The notes under the pieces are model-generated. The model was not told the DNA's origin and ran no database searches. It worked only from the letters and a program-made list of their open reading frames with translations. 64,000 nt of DNA. Source: JBBBNV01 sp037137075 (GTDB lineage: Bacteria; Bacillota; Bacilli; Paenibacillales; NBRC-103111). Location of the stretch: positions 8,200 to 72,199 of the forward strand of contig NZ_JBBBNV010000025.1 of the NCBI RefSeq assembly GCF_037137075.1, read 5' to 3'. Below, in pieces: positions 16,127 to 26,300 of the stretch (within the stretch, counting starts at the first letter, position 1; each line of letters starts with the position of its first letter). A program made the translations under genes and the position numbers.

Positions 16127-16393
16127 CCGGCGCGATCGACAGCCGAATAACGCCTAAAGGGCCGGCACCGCCATACAACAGGCTCTATCGGTTCATGCCG
16201 TGAAAATAAAAGCCATATGCAGCCGTGTCGGGCTGTCCGTAATGCTGCCCAGGCCCAAGCTGCAAGAAAAGCAGACCCTTTCTCCTGTTGGAACGCAGAC
16301 CCGCCTTGAGGTCATCGTTCAGTGCAGGAGAGGCGTCTGCTTTTTTTCAATATCAGGCTTCATCCATGGAGCTCGGAACGTTGCCTTCCGCCC
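16127..16393. other. Intergenic region with terminator
   Basis: No gene is evident. It holds the strong hairpin at 16267-16347 between the converging chimeric remnant and the diguanylate cyclase gene. Confidence 0.5.
16267..16347 (+). terminator. Terminator between converging genes
   Basis: AAAAGCAGAC and TCTCCTG pair with CAGGAGA and GTCTGC, and seven T follow on the plus strand. The reverse strand has a weaker TTTTC tail, so it may serve both directions. Confidence 0.75.
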
Positions 16394-17953
16394 TTACGAG
16401 CCAGCGGACGGGCCATTCGCGACGGTCGTTTTATTTTTGCCCGTCTCCTTGGAGTGATAAAGGGCTGCATCCGCTTGCTGGTACAGCTCCTCGAATGTGC
16501 TTCCGGGCTGCTCCCCATGCGCAATGCCAATGCTTACGGTCACGGAGATCGTAGCCGCCGGCAGCAGGACAGCGCGCGAAGCGGCGGCGACCCGGAACTT
16601 CTCCGCCTCCTCCAGAGCCTCATAATCGCGATATCCCGAAAGGCATACCGCGAATTCCTCTCCCCCGATTCGGGCCGCGATGCCTTTGCCGCTAAAAAAC
16701 TGCTGGAGATGCCCGGCAAAGTCGCTCAGCGCCTGATCCCCCGCCCGATGCCCGTGCGTGTCATTGATGAGCTTGAAATCATCCAGATCGAACAGCAGCA
16801 GGGACACCACGCTCTCTCCCGTTTCCAGCAGCAGATTCACCCGGCGCAGAAATTCCCTGCGATTGAAGACGCCGGTCAGATCGTCCTTCGTCGCCTGATA
16901 AATCAGCTCGCGCTCATACCGCTTCTTATCGCTATGATCATACAAAATAAGCAGCATCCCGGCGGGCTGAGCATCCTTGGCCCCCACCGGAATAAACGAT
17001 ACCCCGTAACACAAATCGTCCTCCTCCGCGAAGTCAATCTCGATGTAATGCTCCTTTTTGGCCCGGTATGCCATTTGAAGGTCAGGATGCGGATGGAAAT
17101 AGCTCCGAATCGGCCGGCCAATCCAGGCCGCAGGCCGCTCTCCGCTCATCAAAGCCAGCATCTCCCCGGCGGGCCGGTTCAGGTCGGCTATCACATCATG
17201 CCGGTCCACCAGAATGACCCCGTCCTTCATATGCTCAAACACCTTGTCTTTGGCAATCGGCCATATGGACGCCGCCCGGTTCCGAAACAAGGCCAAATAC
17301 ATAATGACTCCGGCCGGGAGAAAGGACAGCGAGGTGTAGCCCAGCACAGGAATATTGAGGATGGGCAGCACCAGCAGAGCCACGACCGGCAGCAGCCCTC
17401 CCCCCAGCAGCAGCAGATGCTGTGTGTAATAATGCTTGGGGGTGTTCGGCAGACAGATAAGCAGGCAGAATACGGCATACAGGCAAAGCAGCTGGCTGTA
17501 CACAATAAAAGCCATATTCAGCAGTGTCGGTTGAACCGTGATGCTGCTGAGACCCATGACGGTCTCCAGGCCGACGCTGCTGCGCATCAGATGATGGAAG
17601 GGATCAGTATAAATAAGCAGCACATAAAGGGCCATCGGAATAAACAGCCGGAACAGCTGCCGCCTCATCCTATCCGGCGATCGCCCGACATAATCGCGGG
17701 CAAACGCGTAAAAAAACAAACCGCTCAAAAAAAACGGGAGCTGCTGCAGATTACGCCACCACAGCTTTCCCGCAAACGAGTCCGTCATCAGCTCACAGAC
17801 CGTCGCAAACACAGCCGCGCTGGAGCACAGCATCAACAGCCACACATAGCGTCTGCCGGGGGTGTTCCGGAATGGATAAGCCCTCAAGCTCACATAGAGC
17901 CCAAATGCACCACCCATCAGCAAATAATACGGATATCCGTGCATCCATTGCAT
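16394..17953 (-). CDS. Diguanylate cyclase with 7TM sensor and PAS domain
   Basis: A 519-residue protein. The first 210 residues contain about seven hydrophobic helices (histidine-kinase-type 7TM sensor region). A PAS-like segment follows (HMKDGVILVDRHDVIADLNRPAGEML), then a GGDEF domain: DDLTGVFNRREFLRRVN, LLLFDLDDFKLINDTHGH and ARIGGEEFAVCLSG. The GGEEF active site is intact, so it should make cyclic di-GMP at the membrane. ATG 17953 has AGGGG 9 nt upstream. It complements the HD-GYP regulator at 4379, which would degrade the same messenger. No partner gene is adjacent. Confidence 0.9.
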   Translation of the reverse strand: MQWMHGYPYYLLMGGAFGLYVSLRAYPFRNTPGRRYVWLLMLCSSAAVFATVCELMTDSFAGKLWWRNLQQLPFFLSGLFFYAFARDYVGRSPDRMRRQLFRLFIPMALYVLLIYTDPFHHLMRSSVGLETVMGLSSITVQPTLLNMAFIVYSQLLCLYAVFCLLICLPNTPKHYYTQHLLLLGGGLLPVVALLVLPILNIPVLGYTSLSFLPAGVIMYLALFRNRAASIWPIAKDKVFEHMKDGVILVDRHDVIADLNRPAGEMLALMSGERPAAWIGRPIRSYFHPHPDLQMAYRAKKEHYIEIDFAEEDDLCYGVSFIPVGAKDAQPAGMLLILYDHSDKKRYERELIYQATKDDLTGVFNRREFLRRVNLLLETGESVVSLLLFDLDDFKLINDTHGHRAGDQALSDFAGHLQQFFSGKGIAARIGGEEFAVCLSGYRDYEALEEAEKFRVAAASRAVLLPAATISVTVSIGIAHGEQPGSTFEELYQQADAALYHSKETGKNKTTVANGPSAGS

Positions 17954-18185
17954 GCTCAATTTCCCCTAATAATTGATGTTTGCAGGGTAATTATAGCCTA
18001 CTTTACCTAGGATATGAACAGCCGGCTGCAGCGTTCGGCAAAAAACTGTCCTGCCTCCGCCAATCGTTCCATTGCACGATATTCGTGTTCCATCCGGCCC
18101 TCTTTTTCTGACAAATCGTTGCCCGGCATACAGCGCCATCCTTCCCCCGGACGGCAGGCCGTCATGACGGAACACCTAATCCGGG

Positions 18186-18773
18186 TTATCGCGCAATGGT
18201 TTTGAAGTACCGGTATATTTTCTCCAGCTTCTCACTTTGCCGGCCGTTCTTGCTTTCCATATTGCCGAACTCAAAAAACTTCACCGGCTTTATGCCCACA
18301 TATCCGAACAAGGCTCTCTTCATTAAGATTTTATGCGCATTGTTTAAAAAGAACAAGGGGTAGTGCGTCGGGCCCTGCATAGAGGAAATACAAACCGCCG
18401 ACTTCCCCTTCAGCAGCCCTTCCGGCAGCAGCCCGCCCTTATCCCTGTAGGCGAAGCCAGATGCAAACATTTGATCGATATAGCCCAGCAGCATCGCCGG
18501 CGGCCGCCCCCACCAGATCGGATACACCAGCACAATTTTGTCGGCCCAGATCAGCTGTTCCCGGTACTTCTGAAGAGCGGGATCGGCATGCATATCTCTT
18601 CTCCGTTTGGTCTCATTGAACACCAGCACGGGGTTGAAATGCTCCTCATACAGGTCCAGCACCTGAATGTCGGTAATATTCGAATTCTCACGGCTGCCCC
18701 GGAGTACCTGCTGTAAAAAAGCATAGCTCAGGCTCTGATGATTCGGATGGATATAAATGACGAGCATATTCAT
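18186..18773 (-). CDS. NAD(P)H dehydrogenase (quinone)/flavodoxin-fold oxidoreductase
   Basis: A 195-residue flavodoxin-like protein: MNMLVIYIHPNHQSLSYAFL binds the FMN phosphate, and VLVYPIWWGRPPAMLLGYIDQMF is the signature of the MdaB/KefF/YwrO quinone reductase family. It would reduce quinones by two electrons using NAD(P)H. ATG 18773 has AGAGGTGGG upstream. It diverges from a MarR regulator gene at 18899, and the shared region contains a palindrome, so it is probably the target of that regulator. Confidence 0.85.
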   Translation of the reverse strand: MNMLVIYIHPNHQSLSYAFLQQVLRGSRENSNITDIQVLDLYEEHFNPVLVFNETKRRRDMHADPALQKYREQLIWADKIVLVYPIWWGRPPAMLLGYIDQMFASGFAYRDKGGLLPEGLLKGKSAVCISSMQGPTHYPLFFLNNAHKILMKRALFGYVGIKPVKFFEFGNMESKNGRQSEKLEKIYRYFKTIAR

Positions 18774-18793
18774 GATAGGGCCCACCTCTTTTA

Positions 18794-18807
18794 TTATCAT
18801 ATGATAA
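18794..18807. promoter_or_regulatory. Putative MarR operator in the divergent region
   Basis: TTATCATATGATAA is a perfect 14-bp palindrome between the quinone reductase gene and the marR-type gene. Related half-sites (TTATGATAAT) recur at 18854-18865. Confidence 0.6.
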
Positions 18808-18898
18808 CCAAATCCTAGCACACCCTTTTTTAAGTTGTCAAATGATAATTGCTTTATGATAATAAATTTGCTATCGTTTCATTTAAGAGGTGAACCCT

Positions 18899-19345
18899 AT
18901 GGACCGAATGGACCAGACCGCATTGTTTCAAAAGCTCGTAGCCTTTACCTCCGCTGTATATCAAGTCAAATGCGATCTGACCAAAGGGGTCAAATCGGAT
19001 GAAATAACCCCGCTGCAATACAGCATTCTTGAATATATTGCCGTCAGCCAGCCAGTAACCCCAAGCCAAATCAGTGACTGTATGCATGTGTCGATGCCTA
19101 ATACGAGCCGGGAGCTGAAGAAGCTAACCGCCAAAAACCTGTGCGGGAGATTCACCGCCGCAGATGATCGGCGCAAGCAGTATATCCGGCTTTCCCCCGA
19201 AGGCCAAGCCTTGATGAACGAATCGTTTCAGCAAATCGAAGCCCGCTTCCGCCAGCGGATCAAGGATATGTCTGAGGAGGAGCTGGCGGAAATCAGCCAT
19301 GCGTTCGATGTGCTCCACACCAAAGTGTTTCACCCGAGAACATAA
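18899..19345 (+). CDS. MarR-family transcriptional regulator
   Basis: A 148-residue MarR protein: ITPLQYSILEYIAVSQPVTPSQISDCMHVSMPNTSRELKKL forms the winged helix and FTAADDRRKQYIRLSPEG the wing. ATG 18899 has AGAGGTG upstream; the in-frame GTG at 18890 is nine bases too early. It is divergent from the quinone reductase gene with palindromes between them, the common layout for a repressor of a detoxification enzyme. Its own Cys residues (in the helix and near DCMH) might sense oxidants, but that is speculation. Confidence 0.88.
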   Translation: MDRMDQTALFQKLVAFTSAVYQVKCDLTKGVKSDEITPLQYSILEYIAVSQPVTPSQISDCMHVSMPNTSRELKKLTAKNLCGRFTAADDRRKQYIRLSPEGQALMNESFQQIEARFRQRIKDMSEEELAEISHAFDVLHTKVFHPRT

Positions 19346-19420
19346 GCCACAAGACGCCATAGAGCGTAAAGAACACCTGAGGCCCGACAGACAGCACGGC
19401 AGAACGGAAGGCTCGTCTAA

Positions 19421-19480
19421 AAACCGTCATGACGTTCTATCGCATCCCCGGTATGAAAGCAGCTCTTTCACAGAAAAAAG
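19421..19480 (+). repeat. Dispersed repeat B, copy 1
   Basis: About 59 nt match 49554-49612 with only three differences; 39 nt in a row (TCGCATCCCC to CAGAAAAA) are identical. The core contains a small hairpin, TGAAAG-CAGCT-CTTTCA. Both copies could encode MTF(Y/C)RIPGMKAALSQKK, but the frames run out differently. Confidence 0.75.
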
Positions 19481-19520
19481 AACCTCCAATCCCACTTATC
19501 CAGTGGTGCTTGGAGGTTCT
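19474..19520 (-). terminator. Terminator after the phnA-like gene
   Basis: On the minus strand AGAACCTCCAA pairs with TTGGAGGTTCT, and TTTTTTC follows. It lies about 50 nt beyond the stop at 19567. Confidence 0.85.
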
Positions 19521-19566
19521 GTTGCTACTATTTCGGAGCAGACCTTTGAATCAGCCTTTGTTTCTA

Positions 19567-19905
19567 TTAAATCTTTTTCACAAAATCGGATTTCAATTTC
19601 ATTGCGCCGAAGCCGTCGATTTTGCAATCGATATCGTGATCGCCGTCAATCAGCCGGATGTTTTTGACCTTGGTGCCAATCTTGATCACCATTGAGCTTC
19701 CTTTTACCTTCAGGTCTTTAATGACCGCCACGGAATCGCCATCGTTCAGAATGTTCCCATTGGCATCCTTGATAACGCGCTCTTCACTGTCGCCGGCTTC
19801 CGCTCCCGGCGTCCATTCATGACTGCATTCCGGACAGATAAGCAGGCTTCCATCCTCGTAGGTATACTCTGAATTACATGTTGGACAATTAGGTAATGCA
19901 GACAC
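19567..19905 (-). CDS. PhnA/YjdM-family zinc-ribbon protein
   Basis: A 112-residue protein with the exact layout of the PhnA (YjdM) family. An N-terminal zinc ribbon (LPNCPTCNSEYTYEDGSLLICPECSHEW, two CxxC pairs) is followed by the PhnA domain (VIKDANGNILNDGDSVAVIKDLKVKGSS, then KIGTKVKNIRL and DCKIDGFG). Despite the historical link to phosphonate use, the cellular role is not settled. It is the last gene before a strong terminator. The truncated TPR gene lies upstream, only 33 nt away, on the same strand. Confidence 0.93.
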   Translation of the reverse strand: MSALPNCPTCNSEYTYEDGSLLICPECSHEWTPGAEAGDSEERVIKDANGNILNDGDSVAVIKDLKVKGSSMVIKIGTKVKNIRLIDGDHDIDCKIDGFGAMKLKSDFVKKI

Positions 19906-19938
19906 TGTTTCGAATCCTCCATTCGTTCCGCCACATCG

Positions 19939-20181
19939 TTATTGTACAGACTGCAAATGCTCGTCGAGCCGTTCCCGGTCAGCTTCCCCTTGAGCCGCGA
20001 TCGATAGCAGCTGTTCAAGCGCTTCCTCATATCGAGCCAGATTGTTAAGCGCTCTGGCCAAATGACTAATGAGATCATAATCCCTGTCCTGCTCAGGAAT
20101 CTTTGTAATCCGATCTACGATTTGTTCAAATTCATCCTCTTCATGCCAAAGGGTCAGCTGTGCCAACAGCTCTTTTTCCAT
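19939..20181 (-). CDS. Short TPR-like protein, apparently truncated
   Basis: An 80-residue protein: MEKELLAQLTLWHEEDEFEQIVDRI and DLISHLARALNNLARYEEALEQLL form one to two TPR-like helical hairpins. Related proteins I recall are longer, continuing with further TPR units where this one ends (GEADRERLDEHLQSVQ). It is therefore probably a C-terminally shortened copy. AGAGGT precedes ATG 20181. Function unknown; the TPR would mediate protein contacts. Confidence 0.6.
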   Translation of the reverse strand: MEKELLAQLTLWHEEDEFEQIVDRITKIPEQDRDYDLISHLARALNNLARYEEALEQLLSIAAQGEADRERLDEHLQSVQ

Positions 20182-20403
20182 CGTTCTACCTCTTTCTATC
20201 ATCGGATATGAACACTACCAATGATATCCTAGTTTTCAGGTCCTTTGGCATTTTGTTTTCCATAGAAAGAAGGGTCATGAAACCGGACCCAGCCTCATAA
20301 AAAGGACGATGACAATAAGAGCCGCCGCCAGCAGCGACCCTTTCCAGGACGTGTTGGCGCGGGTTTTCGGTTCACTCCACCAACCGCTCCCCGTGTTCCC
20401 TTC

Positions 20404-20482
20404 TTGACATGCAAAAAAACAAAAAACGCCGCCTTATCCGGGAAGGAATGCCCTCAACGGAGCACTCCCGCCTGTACAAGAG
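20404..20482 (-). terminator. Probable terminator of the LLM oxidoreductase gene
   Basis: On the minus strand a long imperfect stem (CGCCT...GGCGGCG, with GGGAGTGC/GCATTCC inside) ends in TTTTTTGTTTTTTTG, shortly after the stop at 20499. Confidence 0.55.
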
Positions 20483-20498
20483 GCGCTTTCTTGCTTTA

Positions 20499-21554
20499 CT
20501 ACGCTTTATTCTCCGCTTCCCAACGGGAAATCTCCGCCCGCACCCGCGGCGCGACTTCCGTACCGAGCAGCTCAATGGCTCGCATGACCTCCTCATGCGG
20601 CATGGTGCCAAGCGGAACGTGCAGTAAAAACCGGGTAATGCCTACATTTTTCCGCAAATAAATGATTTTTTGTGCCACCGTCTCCGGGTCCCCTACGTAC
20701 AGCGCCCCCTCGAAGCTGCGGGCCGCATCATAGCTGGCGCGGCTGTAATGCCCCCAGCCCCGCTCCCGCCCGATGACATTCATACTGGCCTGAGTGGACG
20801 GGAAAAACTTCTCCACCGCCATCTCAAGATCCTCGGCAACGAAGCCGTGTGAATGAGAAGCAATCGGCAGCTTGGATACATCATGCCCGGCTTGTGCAGC
20901 CGCTCGCTTATACAGATCAACCAGCGGAGCGAACTGAATGGGACGGCCGCCGATAATCGCCAGAACGAGCGGCAATCCGAGCAGACCGGCACGAATAACC
21001 GATTCTGAATTGCCTCCGCTGCCAATCCAGACCGGCAAAGGCTGTTGAACCGGGCGCGGATACACGCCCAGATTGTTAATCGCCGGACGGTGTCCGCCTT
21101 TCCAGGTCACCTTCTCCGATTCGCGCAGCTTCAGCAGCAGCTCCAGCTTCTCATCAAACAGGCTGTCGTAGTCATTCAAGTCATAGCCGAACAACGGGAA
21201 CGATTCAATAAAAGAACCCCGGCCCGCCATAATTTCCGCCCGGCCACTCGAAATCCCGTCAAGCGTGGCAAAATCCTGAAACACACGCACCGGATCAGCC
21301 GAAGAAAGCACCGTCACCGCGCTGGTCAGCCGAATCCGTTTCGTTTGGGCCGCGGCCGCAGCCAGCACCACAGCCGGAGACGAGGCCGCATAATCCTTAC
21401 GATGATGCTCTCCTACCCCGTATACATCCAGCCCGACCTTGTCCGCCAGCACGATCTCCTCGACTACCTCGCGCAGCCGCTGGGCGTGGCTCATCACCTC
21501 ACCGGTTTGAACATCGGGCGATGTCTCGACAAATGTGCTTATCCCTATCTCCAT
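20499..21554 (-). CDS. LLM-class flavin-dependent oxidoreductase (luciferase-like)
   Basis: A 351-residue protein of the bacterial luciferase-like monooxygenase family, starting MEIGISTFVET. LADKVGLDVYGVGEHHRKDYAASSPAVVLAAAAAQTKRIRL is the typical strand-helix order, with the HH pair and the SAVTVLSSADPVRVFQDFATLD that follows. AEIMAGRGSFIESFPLFGYDLNDY is typical of the group acting on small organic molecules. It probably uses reduced FMN or F420-like flavin; the substrate is unknown. GAGGAGGG precedes ATG 21554. It is monocistronic, with a terminator behind it. Confidence 0.88.
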   Translation of the reverse strand: MEIGISTFVETSPDVQTGEVMSHAQRLREVVEEIVLADKVGLDVYGVGEHHRKDYAASSPAVVLAAAAAQTKRIRLTSAVTVLSSADPVRVFQDFATLDGISSGRAEIMAGRGSFIESFPLFGYDLNDYDSLFDEKLELLLKLRESEKVTWKGGHRPAINNLGVYPRPVQQPLPVWIGSGGNSESVIRAGLLGLPLVLAIIGGRPIQFAPLVDLYKRAAAQAGHDVSKLPIASHSHGFVAEDLEMAVEKFFPSTQASMNVIGRERGWGHYSRASYDAARSFEGALYVGDPETVAQKIIYLRKNVGITRFLLHVPLGTMPHEEVMRAIELLGTEVAPRVRAEISRWEAENKA

Positions 21555-21794
21555 GAATATAGCCCTCCTCATTATGTAGGCTTGTTATCTGCGAATGACT
21601 CTTTATTTAGCATGTATTGATGTCTATATTTTGGTCGATCTCGTTCACTTTTTCAAGCTTCGGCTTCTTTTCTTCTTTCTTCCGCCGGGTTTATTCAGTG
21701 CCGGCTCTTTCATAAATTCGTCTTTTCATGCATCCATGCATGCACTATAATACGGTAGGACAACAATATTAAAAAAGTCAAAAGGGGAACGTCA

Positions 21795-23069
21795 ATGTCA
21801 CAAATCATCCAAGTCCATGAGAGACCGCCCTTCTGGAAATGCCTGCCGCTCGGGCTGCAGCATTTGTTTGCCATGTTCGGGTCAACGGTTCTCGTGCCCA
21901 TTCTGTTCAAGGTCGATCCGGCCACCATCCTGCTGATGAACGGTATCGGCACCTTGCTGTATATCTTTATTACCAAGGGGAAAATCCCCGCTTATCTCGG
22001 CTCCAGCTTTGCTTTCCTTTCACCGGTCTTTGTCGTTCTGGCCGAAAAAGGATACCAGGCCGCACTAGGAGGCTTTCTGGCGGTCGGCATCCTATTCATC
22101 ATCGTCGCCCTGCTCATCCGTTATGTGGGCACCGGCTGGATTAACGTCGTATTTCCTCCCGCTTCGATGGGAGCCATTGTCGCAGTCATCGGGCTGGAGC
22201 TCGTTCCGACGGCAGCCAAGATGGCCGGCTTCATTACTCCGGACGGTGCGCCGGCGGACTGGTCCCCGAATCCCACTACCGTGACAGTTGCCGTCGTCAC
22301 CATGCTGGTCGGCGTGCTTGGATCCGTTCTGTTCCGCGGTATTTTCAAAATCATCCCGATTCTCATTGCCATCATTGTCGGCTATGTGCTGTCCAGCATC
22401 CTTGGGCTTGTTCAGGTGCAGGAAACCTTGAGCGCCGCCAGCTGGGTGACGATCCCGACCTTCTATGCACCGGTATGGGATTGGCCGAGCATCGCCATTA
22501 TTGCCCCTGCTGCGCTTGTCGTTATCGCCGAGCATATCGGACACCTGATCGTGACCGGCAATATCGTAGGCAAGGATTTATCCCAAGACCCCGGACTCAG
22601 CCGCTCCTTGCTCGGCAACGGAATTTCCACGGTTATTTCGGCAGGCGTGGGTTCAACCCCGAATACGACTTACGGTGAGAATATCGGGGTCATGGCAATC
22701 AGCCGCGTCTACTCCGTTTGGATTATCGGTCTGGCGGCTGTAATGGCGGTCGTCCTTTCCTTCGTCGGCAAGCTCTCCGCGCTCATCCAAACTATTCCGA
22801 CCGCGGTTATGGGCGGTGTTTCCCTGCTGCTGTTCGGAGTAATCGCCGCATCCGGTATCCGTATGCTGGTCGAAACGAAGGTCGACTATGCCAAGCCTGC
22901 GAACCTCATCCTGACCACCGTTGTTCTGGTCGTCGGCCTCAGCGGCGCGGTGTTCAAGTGGGGACATCTGGAGCTGAAAGGAATGGCCCTTGCGACCGTA
23001 GTCGCCATTCTGCTCAGCCTCGTGTTTAAATTATTCGACGTGCTGAAATGGTCGAACGATACCGACTAA
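21795..23069 (+). CDS. uraA: Uracil permease (NCS2 family)
   Basis: A 424-residue membrane protein with about 12-14 helices. RPPFWKCLPLGLQHLFAMFGSTVLVPIL, the substrate region AEHIGHLIVTGNIVGKDL (with Glu in the conserved TM8 position) and NTTYGENIGVMAISRVYS are diagnostic of UraA/PyrP-type nucleobase:cation symporters. It imports uracil. AAAGGGG precedes the ATG. No PyrR-type attenuator is visible in the short leader (21690-21790), and no pyr genes are nearby. A strong terminator follows at 23197. Confidence 0.93.
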   Translation: MSQIIQVHERPPFWKCLPLGLQHLFAMFGSTVLVPILFKVDPATILLMNGIGTLLYIFITKGKIPAYLGSSFAFLSPVFVVLAEKGYQAALGGFLAVGILFIIVALLIRYVGTGWINVVFPPASMGAIVAVIGLELVPTAAKMAGFITPDGAPADWSPNPTTVTVAVVTMLVGVLGSVLFRGIFKIIPILIAIIVGYVLSSILGLVQVQETLSAASWVTIPTFYAPVWDWPSIAIIAPAALVVIAEHIGHLIVTGNIVGKDLSQDPGLSRSLLGNGISTVISAGVGSTPNTTYGENIGVMAISRVYSVWIIGLAAVMAVVLSFVGKLSALIQTIPTAVMGGVSLLLFGVIAASGIRMLVETKVDYAKPANLILTTVVLVVGLSGAVFKWGHLELKGMALATVVAILLSLVFKLFDVLKWSNDTD

Positions 23070-23196
23070 TCGGTTGGATACATCTCCGCTGATGTAGATT
23101 TGCCTTGCACGGCAGGCACGGTATTGGCTTCATTGCCGCGGCACGTGCTTCAGGCGTGAACAACAGCTGCACCGCAGTGCAGTTCAAATCAAAAAA

Positions 23197-23236
23197 GGGT
23201 GCCTCACAAGCCATGGATGGCTGAGGCACCTTTTAT
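23197..23236 (+). terminator. Terminator after uraA
   Basis: GGTGCCTCA pairs with TGAGGCACC, with an inner AGCCAT/ATGGCT stem, followed by TTTTATTTTT. Confidence 0.85.
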
Positions 23237-23336
23237 TTTTGCGCTTATTCTGCATCTACATAAAGAAACGTTCGTTTGCTGTGCCAGGACACCGGCAGCT
23301 TCCCTAGCGCAGGCGGGTTCACCCTGACCATGCCGC

Positions 23337-26300
23337 TCAAATCAACCCCGATTTTTGCAAAAGCCGCTGAACCATAACGGCAACCTCTGCTCGTGTCATG
23401 AACGCTTGAGGCGCCAGCTCCTTACTGTTCCGCCCGGAAACGAGTCCCGTTTGCAGGCTCTTGAGGCTTCCGCCCTTTGCCCAAACGGATATTTTTCCCG
23501 CATCGGAAAACGAATTCTCGAACGGTCCATCCTGGGAAGGAGCAGCTTCCGCAAGCCCGGTAAAGCTCATTGCTCTTGCCATAATAACCATCGCTTGCTC
23601 ACGTGTAATCTTATCGTTCGGACGGAAGGCGCCGTCTTCAAAGCCGCTAATCAGGTTATATTTGAATGCAGTCCCGATCGCCCCGGCAAACCATTCGCCA
23701 GTATGAACATCGGAGAAGAAGGTGCTGTCTGGCTCCGGCCGCAAGCCTAATCCGCGCACTAGAATCGCCGCAAATTCCGCACGTGTAATATCTTGATCGG
23801 GATGAAAATTCCCTTGTCCGATACCGTTAATAACCATGCGCGATCCCATGTCATGAACGGCTTCCTTGGCCCAGTGGAGCTCCATATCTTGAAATTGAAC
23901 CGGGTGCCACACAACCGAATAAGTGCTGTTCGTCATGCTGTTAATCTTGGCATAATACTTGCCGTCAAGCTGTACGATTCTCGTCGGCACATGGCGAAGC
24001 GTCCCATCGGCTTCAACCACAACTCCCGTTGTAATTTTACCGGGATCAGTATCATCCGGAATGGCAATGGTTCGTTCAACGTAGGCATTGAATGCTGTAA
24101 TTTCTATGATTTCATCTTTATACACAGCTTTTATTGTAAAATCTATTGGCGGAGCGATGATTGAAATTGTTCCTTCCGCAGAAGGATTAGTCGCCCATTG
24201 GCCCGCTTGAGGCACGGCAATTTCGATCTGAATCTGGATATCCTGCAGCGCCGGCGATTTGCCCAACCGCTCCGATATGGACTGGATATCGATTTGTTTA
24301 GCAGGCAAATGGTAGGTTGCCTTGTCTGTTTTCAGCTCCAGCACCGCTTGCTGCAGTTCCATGCTGTGTACCATCTGACCGTTAAGCTCTCCGCGCACAA
24401 TATCGGCTTTAGCGTCTGCTACGATGGTCACGACAGCAGACGGGCCTTCCTCCGCAAGCTTTTCCGCCAGCTTGCTCTGATCGATCGTAATGATAGCTGC
24501 TGACTGTGAATCTATGCTCGTTATTTTTAACGCGCCAATATGCTCAACCTTACCATTGACGAGAACGACGGCACCTGCCGGGTCTGGCATTGTTGGAGCT
24601 GCTGGCTGTGGCTGCCCGCTGCCGCTGCTGTCATTGCTATCACTGGTATCACTATTATCGCGATTTGAAGCTGACTCCAGCCGTATCACATTTGAAGCGT
24701 CAGAGGCAGGACTGCTTCCCACACGATTGATCGCCACTACCGTAAACGTATAGGCCGTGCCATACGTTAAGCCGGTCACCGTGATCGGGCTGCTTGCTCC
24801 GGCCGCAACCAATCCGCCCGGGCTGGATGTAACAATGTAGCTGGTAATCCTGCTGCCCCCATCGGTGGCGGGAGCATGAAAGCTCACGATCGCTCCCCCG
24901 CCGCCCGCAGCAGCAGTTACACTTGTCGGGGCGCCAGGCACGTCCGCCGGTGCTTCCGGTGCCGTCGGCATCACGCTATTGGAAGCTGCAGAAGCGCCTG
25001 AGCTCCCTACACTGTTCGTCGCCACGACGGTAAACGTATACGCCGTGCCATACGTTAGGCCGGTCACCGTGATCGGGCTGCTTGTACCCGTCCCTGTCCG
25101 TCCTCCGGGATTCGAGAGCACAGTATATCCGGTGACCGGGCTGCCCCCATCATTAGCCGGGGCCGTAAAATGCACTGTCGCTTGTGATTCACCGCCTGCC
25201 ACCTCGGCTGTTACATCCGTCGGCACTCCCGGCACTCCCGCCGGTGCCGTCGGCGTCACGCTATTGGAAGCTGCAGAAGCGCCTGAGCTCCCTACACTGT
25301 TCGTCGCCACGACGGTAAACGTATACGCCGTGCCATACGTTAGGCCGGTCACCGTGATCGGGCTGCTTGTACCCGTCCCTGTCCGTCCTCCGGGATTCGA
25401 GAGCACAGTATATCCGGTGACCGGGCTGCCCCCATCATTAGCCGGGGCCGTAAAATGCACTGTCGCTTGTGATTCACCGCCTGCCACCTCGGCTGTTACA
25501 TCCGTCGGCACTCCCGGCACTCCCGCCGGTGCTGCGAAAGTAATTAACTTCTGGATACGGCTATTTCCGAAGTCAGCGACATATACGGTCCCTGTGCTAT
25601 CTACCGCGACTCCGCTTGGACTGGCGAATTCGCCCAGACCGCTTCCCTCTCCGCCGCTCCTTTTCTTCCACTGGCTCCATACCCCGCTGGATAGCTCCAG
25701 CTTCTGAATACGATGGTTTCCCAGATCCGCAACATAAATATCTCCGTTAGCAGCTACTGCGACGCTAGAGGGCTCATCAAATTCACCAAGACCGCTGCCG
25801 CTGCCCCCGCCTGCCTTTTTCCAATCGTTCCACTCCCCGGTAGCCGCATCCAGCTTCTGAATGCGGTTGTTCCCGGTATCCGCGACATACACATTGCCGT
25901 CGCTATCTACCTCCACACTGGCAGGCTGACGGAATTCTCCAAGGCCGCTGCCGCTGCCCCCGCCTGCCTTTTTCCAATCGTTCCACTCGCCGGTAGCCGC
26001 ATCCAGCTTCTGAATACGGTTGTTATTGGTGTCCGCCACATACATATTGCCATCATGATCGACGGCCACTCCCCCAGGATAATCAAATTCCCCGAGACCG
26101 CTTCCTTGGCCGCCCCCGTTCTTTTTCCACTCGGTCCATATTCCTGTGGCTGCGGTCAGTTTTTGGATACGGTGGTTAAACCGGTCGACTACATAAACAT
26201 TGCCGCCGGCATCTACTGCAACATCATTCGGATTCTCAAACTCGCCAAGGCCGTCGCCATAGCCTCCGCCGATCTTTTTCCACTCGCTCCATTCCCCGGT

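Noticed and set aside
16322..18010. 562-codon open frame on the plus strand
   Set aside because: It mirrors the diguanylate cyclase gene on the other strand, which has intact domains and a ribosome site. The mirror frame is low-complexity (Gln/His/Arg-rich) with no family features.
23596..23612. Second parS-like site containing TCACGTG
   Set aside because: Only the central seven bases match, and it lies within SLH coding sequence.
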